64,000 bases of DNA, taken from contig NW_026947484.1 in NCBI RefSeq assembly GCF_034190915.1, positions 185,374,982 through 185,438,981 on the forward strand, given 5' to 3'. The position numbers and the translations under genes are program-made. The DNA is from Cavia porcellus. Taxonomy: Eukaryota; Chordata; Mammalia; Rodentia; Caviidae. Shown here piece by piece: positions 60,692 to 64,000 of this stretch. The notes beneath the pieces are model-generated. The model did no database searches and had not been told where the DNA came from. It saw only the letters and a list, made by a program, of their open reading frames with translations. Positions within the stretch are counted from its first letter, which is position 1. Each line of letters starts with the position of its first letter.

Positions 60692-60759
60692 GAGTGGGCA
60701 AGCCAATGACGGGTAAGACGGGAAAAGCCCTCCCGGTCAACCTAAGACAGGCTCCACTC
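60692..60759 (+). ncRNA. Constitutive-transport-element-like RNA hairpin
   Basis: The outer stem pairs GAGTGG (60692-60697) with CCACTC (60754-60759), and GCC (60702-60704) with GGC (60750-60752). The internal loop carries AATGACGGGTAAGA on one side and AACCTAAGACAG on the other. These match, as I recall, the TAP/NXF1-binding loop of the simian type D retrovirus CTE. The upper stem pairs GACGGG with CCCGGTC with one bulge. Only one loop unit is seen where the type D element has two. Its likely role is export of unspliced RNA from the nucleus. Confidence 0.7.
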
Positions 60760-61119
60760 AGATATACATGGCCTATAAGGCCAGGGGTCCCTCCTGGAGC
60801 CAAATTATTGGCATTGAGATGCGAGACCAAGGGTACTGCAGTGCCGTCCGCCCCAAAGGTTGGGGGGAAGGCAGGAATGAATGTCTATATGCATCCAGGT
60901 TCAGTTCACAAAAGCCTGGCCCTGGGAAAAAATGAACCACTCACCTTGAGCATGGTCCTGGCGCAAGGATATGCACAAAACAGGGTGATGCACAGCAGGG
61001 TATAGATCTCTACATTCTCTCATGCCTCGGCCTACAAGGTAGGCCCACTCCTAGGTGTCTAACAGCAACAAGGTCATAGACACCTTGGAGGGACCTACAG
61101 ACCATCCTATTTTAATAAA
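60760..61119 (+). other. 3' non-coding region with stable hairpins
   Basis: No protein recognised. Perfect hairpins: GGCCT/AGGCC (60770-60782), GGCCTAC-AAG-GTAGGCC (61029-61045) and AGGTGTCTA/TAGACACCT (61053-61061 with 61077-61085). The 103-codon frame at 60694-61005 overlaps the RNA hairpin and has no domain. Confidence 0.6.
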
Positions 61120-61134
61120 TAAAAAAGGGGGAGA
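61120..61134 (+). promoter_or_regulatory. Polypurine tract
   Basis: AAAAAAGGGGGAGA directly precedes the 3' LTR and would prime plus-strand DNA synthesis. Confidence 0.9.
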
Positions 61135-61436
61135 TGTGGGAAGCCGCCTGAGATGGCGCCCATTTCCTGCTTCCGGGTTCTTCCCGGCCTGAACAAGCCC
61201 GCCAAATTGTCATATCTGCCCAGTTACCCGTGACGCTAGCCTATCAGCTTGTTAGGCGCGCTTCTCTGTGATTGGATACTGCTTCCCCTTATAAGAGGTT
61301 GTTCCTGCCCCCAATGGCGGAAGAGGAATCAACACCGAGGGTGGCGGACCTTGTCAGGTCCGGTTCGCTGTACGCAATAAAGTTTGAGAGCTGATCCTGC
61401 TCGAGTTTGGTCTCCTGTCTCCCGCGGCTCCGGTCA
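61135..61436 (+). repeat. 3' LTR
   Basis: 302 bp, same length as the 5' LTR. AATAAA at 61376-61381 would direct polyadenylation of the proviral RNA. It keeps CpG at the two positions (61373, 61403) where the 5' LTR has TpG or CpA. Confidence 0.95.
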
Positions 61437-61442
61437 TTCACA
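61437..61442. repeat. Target-site duplication, right (TTCACA)
   Basis: Identical to 58264-58269. Confidence 0.95.
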
Positions 61443-62561
61443 GTTCTCAAAGTCATCAAAAACAAGAAAAATCCAAGAAAGTGTCACAGTCAATAGGAGC
61501 CTAAGGAAATACGAACCAAAGAGGATAAATTTAAACATGCGGAAGTGTGAATAGACTATGGAATATGTAAGAATATGTTAACATTGTTTCATTTACTGAG
61601 AAAAGTTCACTATACTAACACAAGATTTCAAAAAGAAATAAATTGGCGCATGATATATGCAAAGTCTATACTCTCTTTGCCACTGTATTCTAAAGCTAAG
61701 TTTATCACAAATTTTTAAAAAGATACCCAAGATTGGCTGGTGGTAGGAGGCTGAAGCTACAGAAAATTGTAAAAGCCACATATAAATTAGTAGGCAAAAT
61801 TGTTTAGGAAAGAAAGAATCATTGTCTAACTTATTGTATGATGGGAATGAAAAAAAACTTACTTAATTGCGTATTACATTTTAAATACGTTTATAGAGAG
61901 ACTGAGCCCATGTGATAGGAAGCAGAATGGTCAAGGAATCTACAGAAAAACTGAATTTTTGAAAATAATTGCCATTCTCTACTCTGTCTGAAACTGGCTA
62001 CACTAGGATTTGCCAAAATTCTTTTAATTTTTTCCAATTTGCGTATGAGATTTTCATTTATGTTTCTTATTCTTATTGAAAAAAAAATTTTGCATTAGCT
62101 TTACAAAACTGAAAGTAATACTAAATCATGACTGGTTGAATAAGAATGTCCTCTCTATTATTCTTTTGTGATCATTTCTTTTTTCATGTAACAATGTATC
62201 ATTCCATAATTATTATATTGCATGAGTAAATCTTTCTAAATAATTAATTTTTACATTTTAGGACTCAAAATCTGAATAGCATTAATTCACTATAATTTTT
62301 ATTATAGTGTCTACAAGTAAATTGTTCACAATTTTCCAACATTTTGGTGGCCATTTTCAACCTTTATGGGGCTTCCAAATTATTTAGGAGTAATAGAATT
62401 ATAATACATTTTCAGAAATCATATTTAAATTACAGGAATACTTCACATCTAGTAGAATTTCATGACACAGGAAAATTATTCTCCTTTCTTATTTCCTCAA
62501 ATGACTCCTAACATCTTCATAACCATTGCTTCCACTGATGACTGACTTAACTACAGTTATT
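61443..62561. other. AT-rich non-coding DNA
   Basis: 3' flank of the young provirus. Nothing recognised. Confidence 0.6.
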
Positions 62562-62664
62562 TTTTGTTTTTTGTCTTTTTCTTTTTTATCGATACCAGGC
62601 ATCGAACTCACAACTGCCTGCTTGCAAGGCAGGCATTTATGCCACTGAGCTAAATCCCCAGCCT
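62562..62664 (-). mobile_element. ID-like SINE, antisense
   Basis: T-rich tail, then 'ATCGATACCAGGCATCGAAC', 'TGCCTGCTTGCAAGGCAGGC' and 'GAGCTAAATCCCCAGCC'. The arm around TGC is intact. Imperfect duplications CTACAGTTATT/CTAATGTTATT flank it. Confidence 0.88.
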
Positions 62665-64000
62665 CTAATGTTATTCTTTATACGGAATAATTGAGATTAT
62701 CACTGGAAAAAGGTGTCATTTAAAAAATAATTTATTACAGAAAAACTTGCATAAAGATGTGATAACAGCTAAGGGTGCTTATTTAAATTTTTAAAAATAC
62801 AGTATAGTACATTGCCATTAATTCCCCTGGAAATACTTTCTTTAACTTTGGACACATGCCATCATTATTGTGACTTTCTCCAGCATTTCTAGAAGTACTC
62901 TTTCATGTGTGTCTTTAATTGTGTTATTAGGCTGCCTTAATCTCCTGAACTGATTCAAACTGTGTACTTCTGATGATAATTTTGACTTTGGCAAAGTCCC
63001 AGGAATCACAAGGTGCCTTATTTGGTGAATACAGTGACTGAAGACATGTTGTAATTTTCCTTATAAGAACGTTTCCATTTTATGGCATTCTATACCAGAA
63101 TTCATCATATTTTGATCAAACCTCATAAAGAAAGGAAAGAGGACTTCCAGCAATGGGAAAAATGATGGGATAAGTATGTTGAAAAGCTTGGAGGAGTATT
63201 GTGAAGAGGATTCTGGTATTCTTTTACTGTAGTAATTCTTTTTAAATTGAACATTCATCCTCTGTGTTGCTGATATCTCATAATTTTTTTTTCTCCACAA
63301 AACTACTGCATGTTTCTATATTTAAAAAAAAAAGACATCACAGAAATTTCTCACAACAACTGAGTCTACTTGGCTGCGTTTTCCTGCATCTGCACATGTC
63401 ACCAAAGTGGCGAGTATTTCAGTTTGCTCTCCTTCCTCAGGGAGCTGCCCACCAAGGCAGAAATGCACCTGACCTGACTAGTTATTGAACTATCTCTTAT
63501 CGAAAATGCTTCTTATACATAGCGTCCTTCATCTCCCACACTGAATATTCATCAAATACGATTTAGCCAAGAAATAATTTGGTTTCCTCTCCATTTCCTG
63601 TGTTGCTTACCAGAATTTACACAGAAAGGAATCACATGGAATTGTAGATTCTTTGGAATTCTGTACCATTCTTATGAAGAGAATTGGTGCAATAATAAAT
63701 TATAGTTTTTCCTTGATACCATATAAATGCATAGGTTTCAATCTAATTTTGTCTATAATTAAATATTTCATCTTAGTATTACTCATAATTAAATTCAATA
63801 TGATGTAGATCATGATTATCATATGCACAAGGAACAAGAAAGAATTCATTTTAGAGAAACTGTGAAGTTTGTAGTATTATTAAATGTAGTCAATCTTTTG
63901 TATGTCTCTTTATTATATTTTGCACTATTAATTCAGTCCTGCCCAGCCTTGTTTTCAAGTTGTTTTATTCCTCTCTTCCTAAGTAATAGTATCCCTGATT
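62665..64000. other. AT-rich non-coding DNA
   Basis: No gene or named repeat recognised. A slightly GC-richer patch lies at 63360-63480. Confidence 0.55.

Larger units (their letters stand above)
58270..61436 (+). mobile_element. Young, internally deleted class II endogenous retrovirus, 3.2 kb
   Basis: Two 302-bp LTRs (58270-58571, 61135-61436) differ at two positions. Between them lie a primer-binding site, leader, partial gag, the integrase C-terminus, env ends, a CTE-like hairpin and a polypurine tract. Nucleocapsid, dUTPase/protease, reverse transcriptase and most of integrase and env are missing. Capsid, integrase and env-anchor similarity and the 6-bp duplication place it with beta-like/IAP-like viruses. 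It differs clearly from the decayed provirus at 9477 and is far younger. Any movement would need proteins from elsewhere. Confidence 0.93.

Noticed and set aside
60694..61005. 103-codon frame as an accessory retroviral gene
   Set aside because: It overlaps the CTE-like hairpin and has no recognisable features; an RNA role explains the region better.
1..64000. CRISPR arrays, bacterial operons or phage genes
   Set aside because: The sequence is a vertebrate nuclear genome by its SINE, L1 and endogenous retrovirus content; no regular short spaced repeats were seen.

Overview
The window looks like a gene-poor, AT-rich stretch of a rodent nuclear genome. Two short interspersed repeat types point to a rodent: B1-like 7SL-derived copies with the internal duplication typical of B1 (14987-15137, 35709-35866), and ID-like copies derived from an alanine tRNA (3432, 6126, 8937, 10097, 27484, 28108, 62562). 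The ID-like consensus does not look like the mouse or rat version as I know it, so a non-murid rodent is likely. I cannot name the species. I found no host protein-coding exon, rRNA, functional tRNA gene or CRISPR array. Most open reading frames are chance frames or lie inside dead mobile elements.

Region by region: 1-0.5 kb is the 3' end of an old L1. From 4.3 to 18.6 kb there is one degenerate L1 (copy A: ORF1, ORF2, 3' UTR) split by later insertions. These are ID SINEs, an unclassified 947-bp element ('element X', copy X1, 7917-8863, target duplication AAAAACTG), and a second copy of X (X2, 9343-17420). X2 is itself split by a 7.5-kb decayed class II (beta-like) provirus (9477-16948, duplication AGAAAC), which carries its own ID and B1 insertions. 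From 24.6 to 27.9 kb there is an antisense L1 carrying a third X copy and an ID SINE. From 28 to 54 kb the window is mostly AT-rich non-coding DNA with MIR, MaLR-LTR, L1M and hAT-like fossils, a GC-richer unclassified segment (37.1-37.8 kb), and two solo LTRs of the decayed provirus family (44192-44782 plus; 51102-51684 minus). An L1 3' half (54.1-55.8 kb) contains a short U2 snRNA-like stretch.

The most interesting object is a young, compact class II endogenous retrovirus at 58270-61436. Its two 302-bp LTRs differ at two positions, both CpG transitions. It has a 6-bp target duplication, a primer-binding site matching isoleucine tRNA, a leader with a strong splice donor, part of gag (capsid), the integrase C-terminus, an env signal peptide and membrane anchor, a hairpin resembling the constitutive transport element of simian type D retroviruses, and a polypurine tract. 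Nucleocapsid, protease, reverse transcriptase and most of env are gone. The layout resembles a non-autonomous element that keeps the cis-acting sequences for transcription, RNA export and reverse transcription while depending on proteins from elsewhere. Mobility is inferred and was not observed.
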